DNA of 64,000 nt from Labrys miyagiensis (GCF_030160835.1 NZ_BSPC01000015.1:62001-126000), one strand, 5' to 3'. Shown: positions 26,382 through 36,003, numbered from the stretch's first letter. Made by a program: numbers and translations. Notes: a model not told the origin generated them from the sequence alone.

Positions 26382-26539
26382 GGCGGTCTCCTTGTCGCCT
26401 CATAGCGCAAAAGCGGGGCGATTCCTGCCTTCCTTCACCCGCCCCCGAGCCATTCCCGGAGGCTTTCCCCGTGAAGGCATGGGGGCAGCTGCGAATTTGC
26501 CTTGATTGCGCGGGCGGGATTGTCTATCCGGGGCGTAAC

Positions 26540-26630
26540 GGAGACGTGGCCGAGAGGCTGAAGGCACTCGTTTGCTAAATGAGCATACCCCACAAGGGTA
26601 TCCAGGGTTCGAATCCCTGCGTCTCCGCCA
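26540..26630 (+). tRNA. tRNA-Ser (anticodon GCU)
   Basis: A 91-base gene. The acceptor stem is GGAGACG (26540-26546) paired with CGTCTCC (26620-26626), followed by a discriminator G and an encoded CCA. The anticodon stem is CTCGT/ATGAG with loop TTGCTAA, giving anticodon GCT at 26574-26576. The long variable arm (ATACCCC-ACAA-GGGTAT) is diagnostic of class II serine tRNA. Its 3' end serves as the attachment site of the adjacent element and is left intact by the insertion. Confidence 0.98.
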
Positions 26631-26632
26631 TT
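26617..26632 (+). repeat. attL: left attachment core in tRNA-Ser 3' end
   Basis: CTGCGTCTCCGCCATT, the tRNA 3' end plus two bases, recurs exactly at 56879-56894 beside the integrase gene. Fourteen of these bases recur again at 59010-59023. Just inside the element, AGCGAAGGCT at 26733-26742 resembles AGCGAATGCT found twice near the right end (56775 and 56858), as expected for integrase arm sites. Confidence 0.85.
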
Positions 26633-26883
26633 CACTTTGCCTAAGATATTGGGATTGCAAGTGAATTTGGCTTGCTCCAGACGGCTACCCTAAATTTTAC
26701 CCCAACAGCTGCGGCGATTTGCCACGAATTCCAGCGAAGGCTGGTGAGCGGCTGGAACGAAATTCGCTCCCCCTTTTTGTCGCATATCTCTTCGGGCAGA
26801 TGATCGCTCGGTCGACTATCTGGCGCGCCGCTTCAATGAGTGCTTTCATTGCCCGATACGAAAGCTACTTTTGGGGGCAGTAA

Positions 26884-28386
26884 ATGCGGCGCGCGCTAGT
26901 CGCTTGGGTGATTCTTTGTCTGACCGCAGGCGCAGCACTCGCGGATGGTAGGCCGCCCGGCTACGCGGAAGCGGCCCAAGCTTTCGCATCGCAGAATATA
27001 GAGCAGCGCGTCAGGCTCCAGACTGCTCTCGACGCGGCCGGCTTCACAGCAAATGTCCCGAACACCTTGTTCAGCGTGCGCTTATTCAACCAAATTTCGC
27101 AATTCCAATCTGCCAACGGATTTCCAGGTACAGGTATCATTACGCCGGAGCAACAAGCGCGCCTGGATGCCATAACCAACCCGCTATTCGCCCAATGGGG
27201 TTTCCGATCGATACCACACCCCGACGTCGGAGCTCACCTTTGGGTGCCCATGGGGCTAGGCCTGACAGTGTCGCGCAATGCCGATGGATTGCGGTTCGAG
27301 GATCCCCGCGGTCGCGTTGTCCTGGACTATGGGTATTTTCCGTCTACGTCCCTCGAAGCATCATTTTCGGCTTGGATGAACGTGCTTAAAAGCGGCGGTG
27401 ATCAAATCGGCTACAGCGTGGCGCGGCCGGACTTCTTTGCAATCACCGCTGAGAATGGTCCTAAGTCTTCCTACATTCGGTTTCATCGATATGGGACTGG
27501 TACCCTTGGGTTCATGTTTATGTTCGACAACACCGATACCGAACTACACGGCGATCGGCTGGAGAATCTCATTTCTGCATCGATGTGGTCGCAACTGACG
27601 CCCAGGGCGCCTTTCATTCCTTTGCCCAACGTTTATCCGCCGCAGCTTCAAACCACTTCTCTACCTTCGCCGCCAACGGTGCCCGCACCAACGTCGCCTC
27701 CGCCCTCCTCGCCCCCCGAGGACCACGCAGCAGCCCCCCCGGCAACAGCGCCCGATAGTCCGCCTCCCGAGTTTTCCGGCACGGCCTTCTTTGTCGAAGC
27801 TACCGGCCAGTTGCTGACCAACGCGCATGTCATAGAAAAATGCACATCGATCACAATCGCCGGCCCGAACGGGCCGCTACCGGTTCGTGTAATCGCTCGC
27901 GACAGGACCAATGACCTTGCACTGTTGAAAGCCGATATTACCCCACCGCGGGTCGCGCAGTTTCGAACAGGCGTCCGGCTGGGCGAGGGTGTCGAGGCGT
28001 TCGGGTATCCATTGTCCGATATCCTGTCGAGCTCCGGAAACTTCACACTGGGCAATATCACGGCATTGACCGGCCTGGGCGACGATAGCCGCTATTTCCA
28101 GGTTTCCACCCCGGTGCAACCGGGCAACTCGGGCGGCCCGCTACTGGATGCCAGCGGCAACCTCGTTGGCGTGGTCTCCGCTAAGCTCAATGCCCTGAAG
28201 GCGATGGTGGCCAATGGCGACATTCCGCAGAACGTGAACTTTGCGATCAAAGCGTCGGTCGCGGAGAATTTCCTCGAGAGTAACGGCGTGCAATATAAGA
28301 CCGGGACGCTCGGCGCCACGGCCACACCGCCCGCGGATATTGCAGATCAGGCGAAGGCGGTGAGCGCCTACGTTCGATGTCATTAG
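26884..28386 (+). CDS. Exported trypsin-like serine protease with N-terminal peptidoglycan-binding-like region
   Basis: A 500-residue protein with a Sec signal peptide (MRRALVAWVILCLTAGAALA). Residues about 35-100 resemble a PG_binding_1 repeat (LQTALDAAGF...RLFNQISQFQSANGFPGTGIITPEQQARL). A middle region of unknown fold and a Pro-rich linker (about 245-295) follow. The C-terminal domain is a DegP/trypsin-type protease with His315 (LLTNAHV), Asp344 (NDLALLK) and Ser416 in GNSGGP. No PDZ domain follows. It should act in the periplasm or outside the cell. It is the first gene inside the integrated element and has lower GC and a different codon style from the flanking core genes. Confidence 0.88.
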   Translation: MRRALVAWVILCLTAGAALADGRPPGYAEAAQAFASQNIEQRVRLQTALDAAGFTANVPNTLFSVRLFNQISQFQSANGFPGTGIITPEQQARLDAITNPLFAQWGFRSIPHPDVGAHLWVPMGLGLTVSRNADGLRFEDPRGRVVLDYGYFPSTSLEASFSAWMNVLKSGGDQIGYSVARPDFFAITAENGPKSSYIRFHRYGTGTLGFMFMFDNTDTELHGDRLENLISASMWSQLTPRAPFIPLPNVYPPQLQTTSLPSPPTVPAPTSPPPSSPPEDHAAAPPATAPDSPPPEFSGTAFFVEATGQLLTNAHVIEKCTSITIAGPNGPLPVRVIARDRTNDLALLKADITPPRVAQFRTGVRLGEGVEAFGYPLSDILSSSGNFTLGNITALTGLGDDSRYFQVSTPVQPGNSGGPLLDASGNLVGVVSAKLNALKAMVANGDIPQNVNFAIKASVAENFLESNGVQYKTGTLGATATPPADIADQAKAVSAYVRCH

Positions 28387-28844
28387 CGCGAGCGACCAAT
28401 CTTAGTGGACACCTCTCAAATCGCAGTATTCCCGTGTTTACCGCAGCTATCATCAGGGCGTTGTCGGCGGTTCATTCGATCATCGTGTCACTGCGAACCT
28501 ACACCATGGAGCCAGGAGAGGCGTTCATGCCGCCTGGCAGCCTCATCGGAAAGATTCCGATTGGTGCGGCACCCGCACCACTTTAGAATCTGGCTCCGAA
28601 GGCGCAGGGGCCTGCCGGTAGCTCCGGCCTATTGGCCTCCTAGTTGTGGGCCATATTGCCCACCAGCCCAGCGCAGGCGCCGCGCTTGGCCGCGATCTAT
28701 TGCATCGGGGCCAAGAGGGGGGGGGGGCGCCCGAGGCGACGGGAGCCGTACTGGGAGACGAGCCGATCACCTTGATGATCTCAGCAACCGTGCTCCCAGC
28801 TTGTTCAGCTCCTGGTTATCGGTGATGACGGCGCCTATTGGCTG
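28387..28844. other. Non-coding stretch with an 11-base G tract
   Basis: These 458 bases lie between the convergent protease and tail-fibre genes. I see no credible gene. The stretch includes an uninterrupted run of about eleven G near 28720 and GC-rich short inverted repeats, which may mark decayed phage sequence or a slippage-prone site. Confidence 0.5.
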
Positions 28845-30305
28845 CTACCAGGGCCTCTTCGCGGTGAGGCGATATCCCCAACTGGCAACGGCCGGACCAG
28901 CATTCACGCCGGTATTCTTATTGATAATCACCCAAGCAGCAAAACCGCCCGTTGTGAACCAAACCGTGTTTCTAGTTGACGAAACTGGCATGGGGACAAC
29001 CAATCCTGATGTTGGCTGCATCATGGGTGAAGAGTTAATATCACCAACCGAATAGTTTAGATCCGCTGTGAGGTTCTTTGCTGTCAATTGAACCAACGCG
29101 CCATCTACCCCAAGATTGCTATTCTTGGATACCACCGTTGCCGTCGTCGTCGGCAATGGCGTTATATATCCACTGTCATAGTAGCCTTCATAGGCATAGG
29201 CTATGGTGGACGTAACACCGCTGCCACTTGTGACGGCTTCGCCGACGCATACAGTACTGATTGGATTGGCCACAGAGCCATTGCCGAGATACATCTGCTT
29301 TCCGACAATGTCGAAGGTGTACTGCCCGTTGGTCGTCGAAAGTGCGCCACCGTACTGATAGATGATCGGCAGCGTCGAGATCGAAGCGGTCAAGGCGCCA
29401 GCCGACACTGTTGTCATCAGGAAATTCGTAGCGCTGGGCGCCAGGGACCAACTCAGGTTCGCCGTAGCAATACCGATGACGTCGACATCGCCGCCAGCGC
29501 CGAAGCCGTTGGCGGCCGTTACCACAAGCGAATTCGCGCCCGTCCCGACGTTTTGGGTCGTCAGAGTGAGTGTGACGCTAGTAGCTGGCAGGAAAGTTGG
29601 TAGGCCATTTGTGGCAGGACCAGAGAGCACAGTCTGTCGAACGGGGACGTCGCCTGCTGCCCAGCTTGGATTAGCTCCTGAGCCGCCAGTTTGAAGCATT
29701 TGCCCGACAATACCCGGTGCGAGGGACGCCCACGTCGATACGTCACGGTAAAGAATAGCCCCCTGCGTCGTCGTAATCGTATCGAGGATCGCGCTCAGGG
29801 TATTGTCGTTGGCGTTTGCGGTGCCCCCTGTGATGTTGCTCTTGATCGTCAAGCCCGGCATTTGGGAGAGCTTGGAATTGGTCACGGAATTATTGGGTAT
29901 GGCGGCCGAGGTATTGGTGGGCTGAATGTTCGTGCCGTCGGAATAGACCTGCGTGATGAAACCCTGGCCCACCACGGTCGATAATCCCCCGCCACCCGAA
30001 GAAATTGTGACCGCGAAGGCACCCGTGGTGGAATTGTTCACGTTCCACTGGCCACCAACCGGGCTTGGGATCTGGTAGTTCACATCTGCGGTGAGAACAC
30101 CGGATATATTGATGATCAAGGGCTGATACTGGGTTGACGACAGGACGACTGTCCCTGATGCGCCAGTAGCATTGAGGTTGGTCTGGCCACCCAAGGCGGC
30201 GTCGAGAATTGCCCAATCATTGTTGATGGGAACATTCCAGTTGCCAGGATAATCGCCGTTGGCGGGTTGTTCGATACGCTTGTTGGTCGTGAAGGACGAA
30301 ACCAT
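28845..30305 (-). CDS. Phage tail-fibre-like structural protein
   Basis: A 486-residue protein rich in Thr, Ser, Asn and Gly with little charge. The N terminus (TTNKRIEQPANGDYPGNWNVPINNDWAILDAALGG) is typical of phage tail-fibre or receptor-binding proteins, where NxxWxxLD precedes repetitive beta structure. The remainder is beta-rich and low in helix formers (for example NNSTTGAFAVTISSGGGG and PNNSVTNSKLSQMPG). There is no signal peptide. It lies 76 bases downstream of the large ejection-like gene on the same strand and is probably co-transcribed with it, forming the tail/ejection module of the element. Confidence 0.75.
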   Translation of the reverse strand: MVSSFTTNKRIEQPANGDYPGNWNVPINNDWAILDAALGGQTNLNATGASGTVVLSSTQYQPLIINISGVLTADVNYQIPSPVGGQWNVNNSTTGAFAVTISSGGGGLSTVVGQGFITQVYSDGTNIQPTNTSAAIPNNSVTNSKLSQMPGLTIKSNITGGTANANDNTLSAILDTITTTQGAILYRDVSTWASLAPGIVGQMLQTGGSGANPSWAAGDVPVRQTVLSGPATNGLPTFLPATSVTLTLTTQNVGTGANSLVVTAANGFGAGGDVDVIGIATANLSWSLAPSATNFLMTTVSAGALTASISTLPIIYQYGGALSTTNGQYTFDIVGKQMYLGNGSVANPISTVCVGEAVTSGSGVTSTIAYAYEGYYDSGYITPLPTTTATVVSKNSNLGVDGALVQLTAKNLTADLNYSVGDINSSPMMQPTSGLVVPMPVSSTRNTVWFTTGGFAAWVIINKNTGVNAGPAVASWGYRLTAKRPW

Positions 30306-30381
30306 TTGGGGGGATTCCTAAAGATTGCCTGCTGGGCTGGTGTTGGGTGAAAACGTCAGATTTCTGATGTGCTTTGTTCGG

Positions 30382-33300
30382 TCAGATGCCTTGTTTGGCG
30401 ATCTGGAGCGCCTTCACCACGACGGGATCAGGGGCATTTAGCAGCGGCTCAGTCGCCCTGTTGGCGTCGCGCTTGGCCATGTCGACGAGCTTGATCAGCC
30501 GGTTTACGAGGAACTCGTGCGACTTCTTCACAGCGCCCCCATGAGCGCGCGCTTCGCGCGGCTCGTTCGTGGGCTGCTGCGGCGTGGCGAGCATCTTTGC
30601 CGATTGCTCGATTGTCTGACCGAGGCGGATAAGTGCGGATGGTCTGGCTTGACCTTGCTTGTCGATATAGGTCTGGAGCATGGCTTTGCCGACTTCGGGG
30701 TTTTCCAGAGCCTGCAAATAGAGGTCATTGACCTTATTGATGCCGTTGGCTCTCAGCCTGCCTAGACCAGCGCGGAGGCCAGCGAGGGCGGCAATACCAG
30801 TAGCGCCCATCACATCGCCACTATGAAGGGCTTCTACGCCGGCAATCGTCATTGCCCCACCGATGGAGAGGTGACCAGACTTGGCCGCGATCTCCTGCAT
30901 CTTCTTGAAAACATTCGCGCCGGTATCAGCGCCAGACCGTGCTCTCGTATTGTCCATGGCGATTTGTGAGCGCTTCACATCGGCGGCGATGGCCTTCATA
31001 TTAGCCAGACCGTCCTGTCCGAAAAGCGCTTCCACTGCATCGCCATGATTGGCGAGAAGCTTCCCGAGTTTATCGCCCGAGATGATGCGCTCACCGTCGG
31101 TCATGCCCGCATTTCTTACGCTTTCCAGTAGGCTCTCAGCAGCGGCGCGCTGAAGACCCTGCACAGCCCCGGGGTCATTCTGCATGCGGCTGAGAAGGCT
31201 TTTGATCTGTGTCGGGCCATCCTTGGCACGGATCATATCGGAGACACGTTGGCGCACCTCTCCAGGCGTAGTCGCGCCCATAAGCTTGCCGGCAGCGCCC
31301 TCCTGAGCAAGCTTCAGATCCTGCACCTTGGCAATGCGTGCATCGTTGAGTGCTTGCGTAGCCGTGGCGGCATTATCGAACTTCGAGGAAAACCCTGGAG
31401 AGGCTTCGTCCACCGCTTTCAGGGCCTGCCCATAGTTCTGCTTCCATGCGGCAAGCGCTTTGGGATCGAGGGCGTCACCCTTCATGCCGGCACGAAGGCG
31501 AGCCATAGCCATGTCCTGTATGGCGGAAACGGCTTCTGGTGAATTGTTGGCGGCCTTCAGGAAGGCGCTCGTGGTCGAATAGCCGGTGTTGCCGGCGGGG
31601 AACGCCTTGGCGGGAATGGTAGAAGCAGCGTTCCGATACTGACCGGCAAAGCCATTAGTCGAGAGCATGCTCTTGACTGGACCCTGACGATAGGTCTGGT
31701 CATACTGGGCGTGTGCTTGCTTGGCGGTCGCGAGACGCGCAGCGGCGTCTTCGTCGAAATTCGGTGCCAGTTGAGGCTTTTCTGCCCCTAGTACCCCCGC
31801 AGAGGCGGCTCCGGGTCCTCGTCCCACGCTTCCCGTAGTTGGGCTGGCGTTAGGGGTTCCGCTCCCTTGTACGCCGGGGGCGGCGGTAGCGGCGCCGGGG
31901 TTATTGTCTCCCCCCGGGCCAAGACGGCTTTGTATTCCTTGATCGCCTGCAGAAGCTCGAAGTCCCCCCGCGCCTTGGCTCGGTTCCAGACCGCTTCCAA
32001 CACTAGGGGGCGCTCCCATGCCGGATGCACCGACAGCGACCGCGCTATCATTTGCGGTGCTGTCTCGCCCGGGATTCCCGAAACCGGCGACCTCTTTATC
32101 ATTCTCGAAACGTGCTCGAATAGAATCTGCCGGGTTCAATTCTCCGCGCGCAATCGCGGCCTGTTCCCAAGCATTCTGGTTGTCAACGGCATCATTAATA
32201 CTTCCCATCACCGCCGACTTCAAATCCTTCAATTGATTATGGCCGATGTAATCACCGGAGCGCTTGGCCTGAGCCATGGCAGCCGTGATCGTGCTGTCCA
32301 GTGCCGTAAGCTTGTTGAACGGCGTCACGGCCGCCAGGTTCGCCACCATGTTGATGACCGGTGTCGCATTCGGGCTCGGAACGGATACGGCGGGGTCGAT
32401 ACTGTCGCGAAGTTGCTTTGCGGCATCCGCCGCCTGTGCGGTCACCACAGCAAGCTTGTTGTCCGGGTCCACGAGGTCATAAAGACGCGACCTAGCCTTA
32501 GATGCCGCATCGCTTGCCTCTTGGGTCACGTTCCTCAGAGTGGAACCGACCAACTCGGGATCAAAGTTGCCCATAACGCCGGAATTAAGGGTATCGGCAC
32601 GCTGAGCGAGATTATTGATCGTGCTTTCGTGGGCCGCGTCGATATCGCTCAGCTGCTTGTTCAGCGTGGCAGTCGGGCTCATGACATCGCCAGCGCCCGG
32701 TGCCATCTGATCGATTGCACGAGCGCGAGCGGCATTCTGATCGCCCGCATTAGCCATCTGGCGCGCGGCGAACTCAGGATTGGCAATTCCAGCAGCCTTC
32801 GTGGCTTGGGCTAGACCAATATCGCCCGTCTGCTCTGCCAGATTGGGCGTCGAGCCGGGAATGATCTCTTTCGGAGCCGTCTGAGCAGCGGTCAGTGCCG
32901 CCTGTGGGTTGGTCGCAGCGTTCCCCACCATCTCAGCGGCTTTGGCCGTACGTCCCGCTTCGGTCATCGGGCCGACATAGGATTTGGCCACGCCGGCCAC
33001 AGAAGGTGCGACAGTATGCGTCAGAATGGGGGCCAGGATGCCAGCCGCCGTGCCGATATACGGATTGTTCGTGGCGTCGGTAGCGCTCTGTTGCGCGGCG
33101 CCTCCCACAAGGCCCATGCCCACCGTTTCCGGACCACCCATAAACAGGGAACTCGTAGCTCCACGAACGCCGCTCTGCGCAATTTTACCCGCTTCGGAGG
33201 TGGGTTTATACTGAGCGTTTTCAGCCACATTCTTTTCGATGGACGCAGCCCCACTGGCCAGCGGAGCAACGGCGGCATTGATTGGATCGAGAACCGGAGC

Positions 33301-33711
33301 CACAAAATTCTTTACTGCCTGTCCCCGTGCCTCTCTGTCCTTTTGTGCCTGCTCAAGCGGAACGCCGCGCAGATAGCTTTCAATATGGGCACCTACCCAA
33401 TCTCCAAAATCTCCCGCTGCATTATAGGCGGCCGGTACGTCCTGAAGACCTTGTGCGATGCCCGTAGCGCCGCCCTTCACTGCGCCGGAAAGATAGCTCT
33501 CGTCACCGGTATTGCGAAGGGCTGCATTCGGGTTGACTGCCGTCGTGCTGATTGGAGAGGCGCCCGCTCCCTGGTTGGCATAGACACTGAAGTCTGGAAC
33601 ATTTGGCGCCTCTGACGGCAGCGTGAAATCCGGAGAGTCGTCCGGAGGTGCAGCGGCCCGGGGCTGTTCGCTGGGGAGGACGAACTCGGGGTACTCTTGC
33701 TTGCCGGCCAT
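30382..33711 (-). CDS. Very large Ala-rich phage protein (possible DNA-ejection/internal virion protein)
   Basis: A 1109-residue protein. The first 40 residues contain two copies of an F-(V/T)-L-P-S-E motif (EFVLPSEQP, DFTLPSEAP). Residues about 75-260 hold hydrophobic small-residue segments (VGMGLVGGAAQQ, TAAGILAPILTHTVAPSVAGVA). The middle is helical, a Gly/Ser/Ala-rich linker spans about 535-640, and the C-terminal third is helical again. Size, Ala content, membrane-active segments and position next to a tail fibre suggest a podovirus-type ejection protein. No lytic transglycosylase motif is clear. A GAGGGAGGG ribosome binding site precedes the ATG. A second open frame overlaps it at 31788-32102. 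Confidence 0.7.
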   Translation of the reverse strand: MAGKQEYPEFVLPSEQPRAAAPPDDSPDFTLPSEAPNVPDFSVYANQGAGASPISTTAVNPNAALRNTGDESYLSGAVKGGATGIAQGLQDVPAAYNAAGDFGDWVGAHIESYLRGVPLEQAQKDREARGQAVKNFVAPVLDPINAAVAPLASGAASIEKNVAENAQYKPTSEAGKIAQSGVRGATSSLFMGGPETVGMGLVGGAAQQSATDATNNPYIGTAAGILAPILTHTVAPSVAGVAKSYVGPMTEAGRTAKAAEMVGNAATNPQAALTAAQTAPKEIIPGSTPNLAEQTGDIGLAQATKAAGIANPEFAARQMANAGDQNAARARAIDQMAPGAGDVMSPTATLNKQLSDIDAAHESTINNLAQRADTLNSGVMGNFDPELVGSTLRNVTQEASDAASKARSRLYDLVDPDNKLAVVTAQAADAAKQLRDSIDPAVSVPSPNATPVINMVANLAAVTPFNKLTALDSTITAAMAQAKRSGDYIGHNQLKDLKSAVMGSINDAVDNQNAWEQAAIARGELNPADSIRARFENDKEVAGFGNPGRDSTANDSAVAVGASGMGAPPSVGSGLEPSQGAGGLRASAGDQGIQSRLGPGGDNNPGAATAAPGVQGSGTPNASPTTGSVGRGPGAASAGVLGAEKPQLAPNFDEDAAARLATAKQAHAQYDQTYRQGPVKSMLSTNGFAGQYRNAASTIPAKAFPAGNTGYSTTSAFLKAANNSPEAVSAIQDMAMARLRAGMKGDALDPKALAAWKQNYGQALKAVDEASPGFSSKFDNAATATQALNDARIAKVQDLKLAQEGAAGKLMGATTPGEVRQRVSDMIRAKDGPTQIKSLLSRMQNDPGAVQGLQRAAAESLLESVRNAGMTDGERIISGDKLGKLLANHGDAVEALFGQDGLANMKAIAADVKRSQIAMDNTRARSGADTGANVFKKMQEIAAKSGHLSIGGAMTIAGVEALHSGDVMGATGIAALAGLRAGLGRLRANGINKVNDLYLQALENPEVGKAMLQTYIDKQGQARPSALIRLGQTIEQSAKMLATPQQPTNEPREARAHGGAVKKSHEFLVNRLIKLVDMAKRDANRATEPLLNAPDPVVVKALQIAKQGI

Positions 33712-33712
33712 C

Positions 33713-33913
33713 TCAGAGCCCTCCCTCGCCTGGCAGCGAAGCGGCGTTGCTTGCGCGTGGGGCCGTACCGTCAGAGCGTTCGAGATGGCGCATGACCAGT
33801 TGGCGCAGATAAGCAGAGACCGTCAGATGCTGTTGGAGCGCTGTTTCCTTAAGAGCGGAAATAACAGCGATAGGCACACGGACATTCAGCGCATGCGATA
33901 GACGCGTACTCAT
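33713..33913 (-). CDS. Small ribbon-helix-helix-like DNA-binding protein
   Basis: About 66 residues from the ATG at 33913 (MSTRLSHALNVRVP). The pattern of a short strand (ALNVRVP) followed by two helices (VISALKETALQQ and TVSAYLRQLVMRHLE) is that of CopG/Arc-like regulators. The C-terminal tail is Ser/Gly-rich. Its stop codon abuts the start of the 1109-residue gene, so the two are co-transcribed and it may regulate the tail module. An alternative start ten codons upstream exists. Confidence 0.6.
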   Translation of the reverse strand: MSTRLSHALNVRVPIAVISALKETALQQHLTVSAYLRQLVMRHLERSDGTAPRASNAASLPGEGGL

Positions 33914-34406
33914 CGTATTTAAACTCCAGAAACTGTGTTTCAATATAACACAGACAGTCCATGGAGCCTATTTTTGGATATGTACACTGACGTTCATGAT
34001 TGTATTTCTTAGAATATATTTTGCCGGTGTGGCTGCAGTTGAGGTTATGCGATCCAGACGCGGCCCGCGACACTTACGCTGCGCCGATCCAATACATCTT
34101 ACACATCATCCGCATAAGTGCCCACTGAGCGACACTATCGAACAGCCGATCGAACCCATCGTCGGCGATGGCTGCCATGATGCATAAATCCAATCACCGC
34201 AATACGAGCCTATAATTCGATTGGATAGTACATTATCGAGGCCGTTTGCTCAGCGAATTCGAAGCTTAAGCTGCTGTAATTGCTCAAAATTGCCGGCTAA
34301 TTGCCATGAATACTAGTGAACGCTGATGTACTTCGAAAATTGCAAATGCGCACCATGCGGAGCATGCTGAAGCTTACGCTGCTACGTGATGGCGCGAGGG
34401 AGGTTG
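33914..34406. other. AT-richer gap without a clear gene
   Basis: About 490 bases between the ribbon-helix-helix gene and the next small gene. Base composition is clearly lower in GC than the core. I find no convincing coding frame, tRNA or terminator. It must contain the promoter of the leftward phage module. Confidence 0.45.
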
Positions 34407-34682
34407 ATGGCCAAGCCCAGAGTTTTTTCGGGGCGGATGGATATATTCGAGCCAAATGGCTTCGGAACATTTCCGCGCTATCAGATTAGGCGAATGGAGA
34501 GGATCGATGACGGTCTTCGCAAACTCGATCACTATCGCATTGAAGTCCTCAATCGTCCTTCTCTGATCGAACAGGAATTGGTGCGCCTGACCTGGGTCCA
34601 GGTGCAGCGCTACTTCGATTATTTTGGCTATGGCGATCAATTTAGGAAGGCGTTCCCTTTGAGGGCATCAACCGACTACTAA
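34407..34682 (+). CDS. Small protein of unknown function
   Basis: About 91 residues (start MAKPRVFSGRMDIFEPNGFG), charged and probably soluble, with a helical C-terminal half (LTWVQVQRYFDYFGYGDQFRKAF). GGGAGG lies just before the chosen ATG with short spacing. A GTG 21 bases upstream is the alternative. No family is recognised. It precedes a secreted small protein on the same strand with a 38-base gap. Confidence 0.45.
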   Translation: MAKPRVFSGRMDIFEPNGFGTFPRYQIRRMERIDDGLRKLDHYRIEVLNRPSLIEQELVRLTWVQVQRYFDYFGYGDQFRKAFPLRASTDY

Positions 34683-34720
34683 CGCGGTGCGATGGAACAG
34701 CGGTCGTTTGGGGGAAATCA

Positions 34721-35143
34721 ATGAAGCGGATGGCCGCTACTGCTCTCGCCATTCTGGCGTTGACGACCCCATCGCATGCCGAGGTACCGGCTGCATTGGT
34801 GTGCTCTCTTCACGGTGCCGTAGCCGCCGTCCTGAAACCCGACGGCACGATCGAACGCAAGGACATCAATGACACGATGTCGCTCACGATTGCCGCGATC
34901 GATCTGGAGAAAAAGAGCGCTCAAGTCATCAACAACGCCGACGCTGCTCCAGCCTATGCGTTTCAATCCGAGACGGGATTGAACATCATGGAGGTCACGC
35001 CTACCCGGAACATCAACCTGCTTACAGTGATGCTCGTAAACCAGGGATCAAGCCATCCTGCCGCGTACTCGCGGCATATCTTCGATCCGATCATCGGCGG
35101 GATGGTTTCTCAGTATTATGGGGCTTGCGAGGACAGGACCTGA
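34721..35143 (+). CDS. Small exported protein of unknown function
   Basis: A 140-residue protein with a clear Sec signal peptide (MKRMAATALAILALTTPSHA). The mature part has three to four beta-like stretches and two cysteines (ALVCSLHG near the start and YYGACEDRT at the end) that could form a disulfide. GGGGGAAATCA precedes the ATG. No family is recognised. Together with several other exported proteins of the element it suggests cargo acting at the envelope. Confidence 0.7.
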   Translation: MKRMAATALAILALTTPSHAEVPAALVCSLHGAVAAVLKPDGTIERKDINDTMSLTIAAIDLEKKSAQVINNADAAPAYAFQSETGLNIMEVTPTRNINLLTVMLVNQGSSHPAAYSRHIFDPIIGGMVSQYYGACEDRT

Positions 35144-35208
35144 TGGCGGCCTACAGCTGGGACTATTTCAACCTGCCAGTGTGCCCGGCGTTCAACGCTC
35201 CTTGGCTC

Positions 35209-36003
35209 TCAGAATTTGTAGGCTATACCGACACCAAAATTATGTGTCTGCACCTTGGTCTTCGCATCAGCGCCGAACGTTGAAATCGTCGGCGGAATAG
35301 CAGTGAAGCTGTTGGAGCCGAAGTCGGAGAACCGATATTCAGCTCTAACCAGCCAATGATCATAGATCATTGCCTCGGCGCCGGCTCCGATCGTGTATCC
35401 AACCAAAGTGTCGGAGGAATGAAACGATTGAGTGCCGACAGCCGGATTACAAACGAACGTATCGGCAGGACAGGTCGTCGAATTCTTGATTTGCTGGAAT
35501 GCCACACCACCCGTTGCATAAAGCAGAATAGAAGGGGTTACGAGATAACCCACGCGAGCACGTACGCTGCCATCCGTTGTAAGCTCCGATTCCGCGAAGC
35601 TAGCGCCGATTGCAGTAAGACCAGGGATTCGGGAGATCCTGCCGCTATTTTTTGCATAGCCGATGTCTCCTTCAAGGCCCGCGACCCAGGTTGGAGCAAA
35701 CTGCCAATTGTAGCCGCCATAGATTGAACCGCGGAAATCCGTCGAATCCACGCTAGCGTTCGGCGCACTCCTAAAGGGCATAGGAATTCGAGTTCCGAGG
35801 AACGCAGGGAAAAAAGCGGTAGTCGTCGTCCAATCAGTATTGTTGGTACGGCCGCCAATTCCCGCGCCGATGTAGAAGCCGGTCCAGGTGACCGGAGCGA
35901 CAACTGGAGCGACTGGCTCGGGCGCTACCGGCGCGAGGTCTGCTGCCGAGGCGCTCATGGCACCAACCAAAGAACCGAGTAGTGCTAGAGCGCCGAGACG
36001 CAT
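35209..36003 (-). CDS. Outer-membrane beta-barrel protein (Omp25/Omp31 type)
   Basis: A 264-residue protein from the ATG at 36003, which begins a signal peptide (MRLGALALLGSLVGAMSASA) and then a Pro/Val-rich start (ADLAPVAPEPVAPV). WTGFYIGAGIG is the usual first strand of Omp25/31 porin-like proteins. Alternating strands follow (YGGYNWQFAPTWVAGLEGDIGY, VRARVGYLVTPSILLYATGGVAFQ), and the chain ends in Phe (GVGIAYKF), the outer-membrane assembly signal. Two cysteines in an outer loop (TCPADTFVC) are unusual. The frame is open 31 codons upstream, but only this start yields a signal peptide. Carriage on a mobile element is notable because such proteins are phage and antibody targets. Confidence 0.9.
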   Translation of the reverse strand: MRLGALALLGSLVGAMSASAADLAPVAPEPVAPVVAPVTWTGFYIGAGIGGRTNNTDWTTTTAFFPAFLGTRIPMPFRSAPNASVDSTDFRGSIYGGYNWQFAPTWVAGLEGDIGYAKNSGRISRIPGLTAIGASFAESELTTDGSVRARVGYLVTPSILLYATGGVAFQQIKNSTTCPADTFVCNPAVGTQSFHSSDTLVGYTIGAGAEAMIYDHWLVRAEYRFSDFGSNSFTAIPPTISTFGADAKTKVQTHNFGVGIAYKF

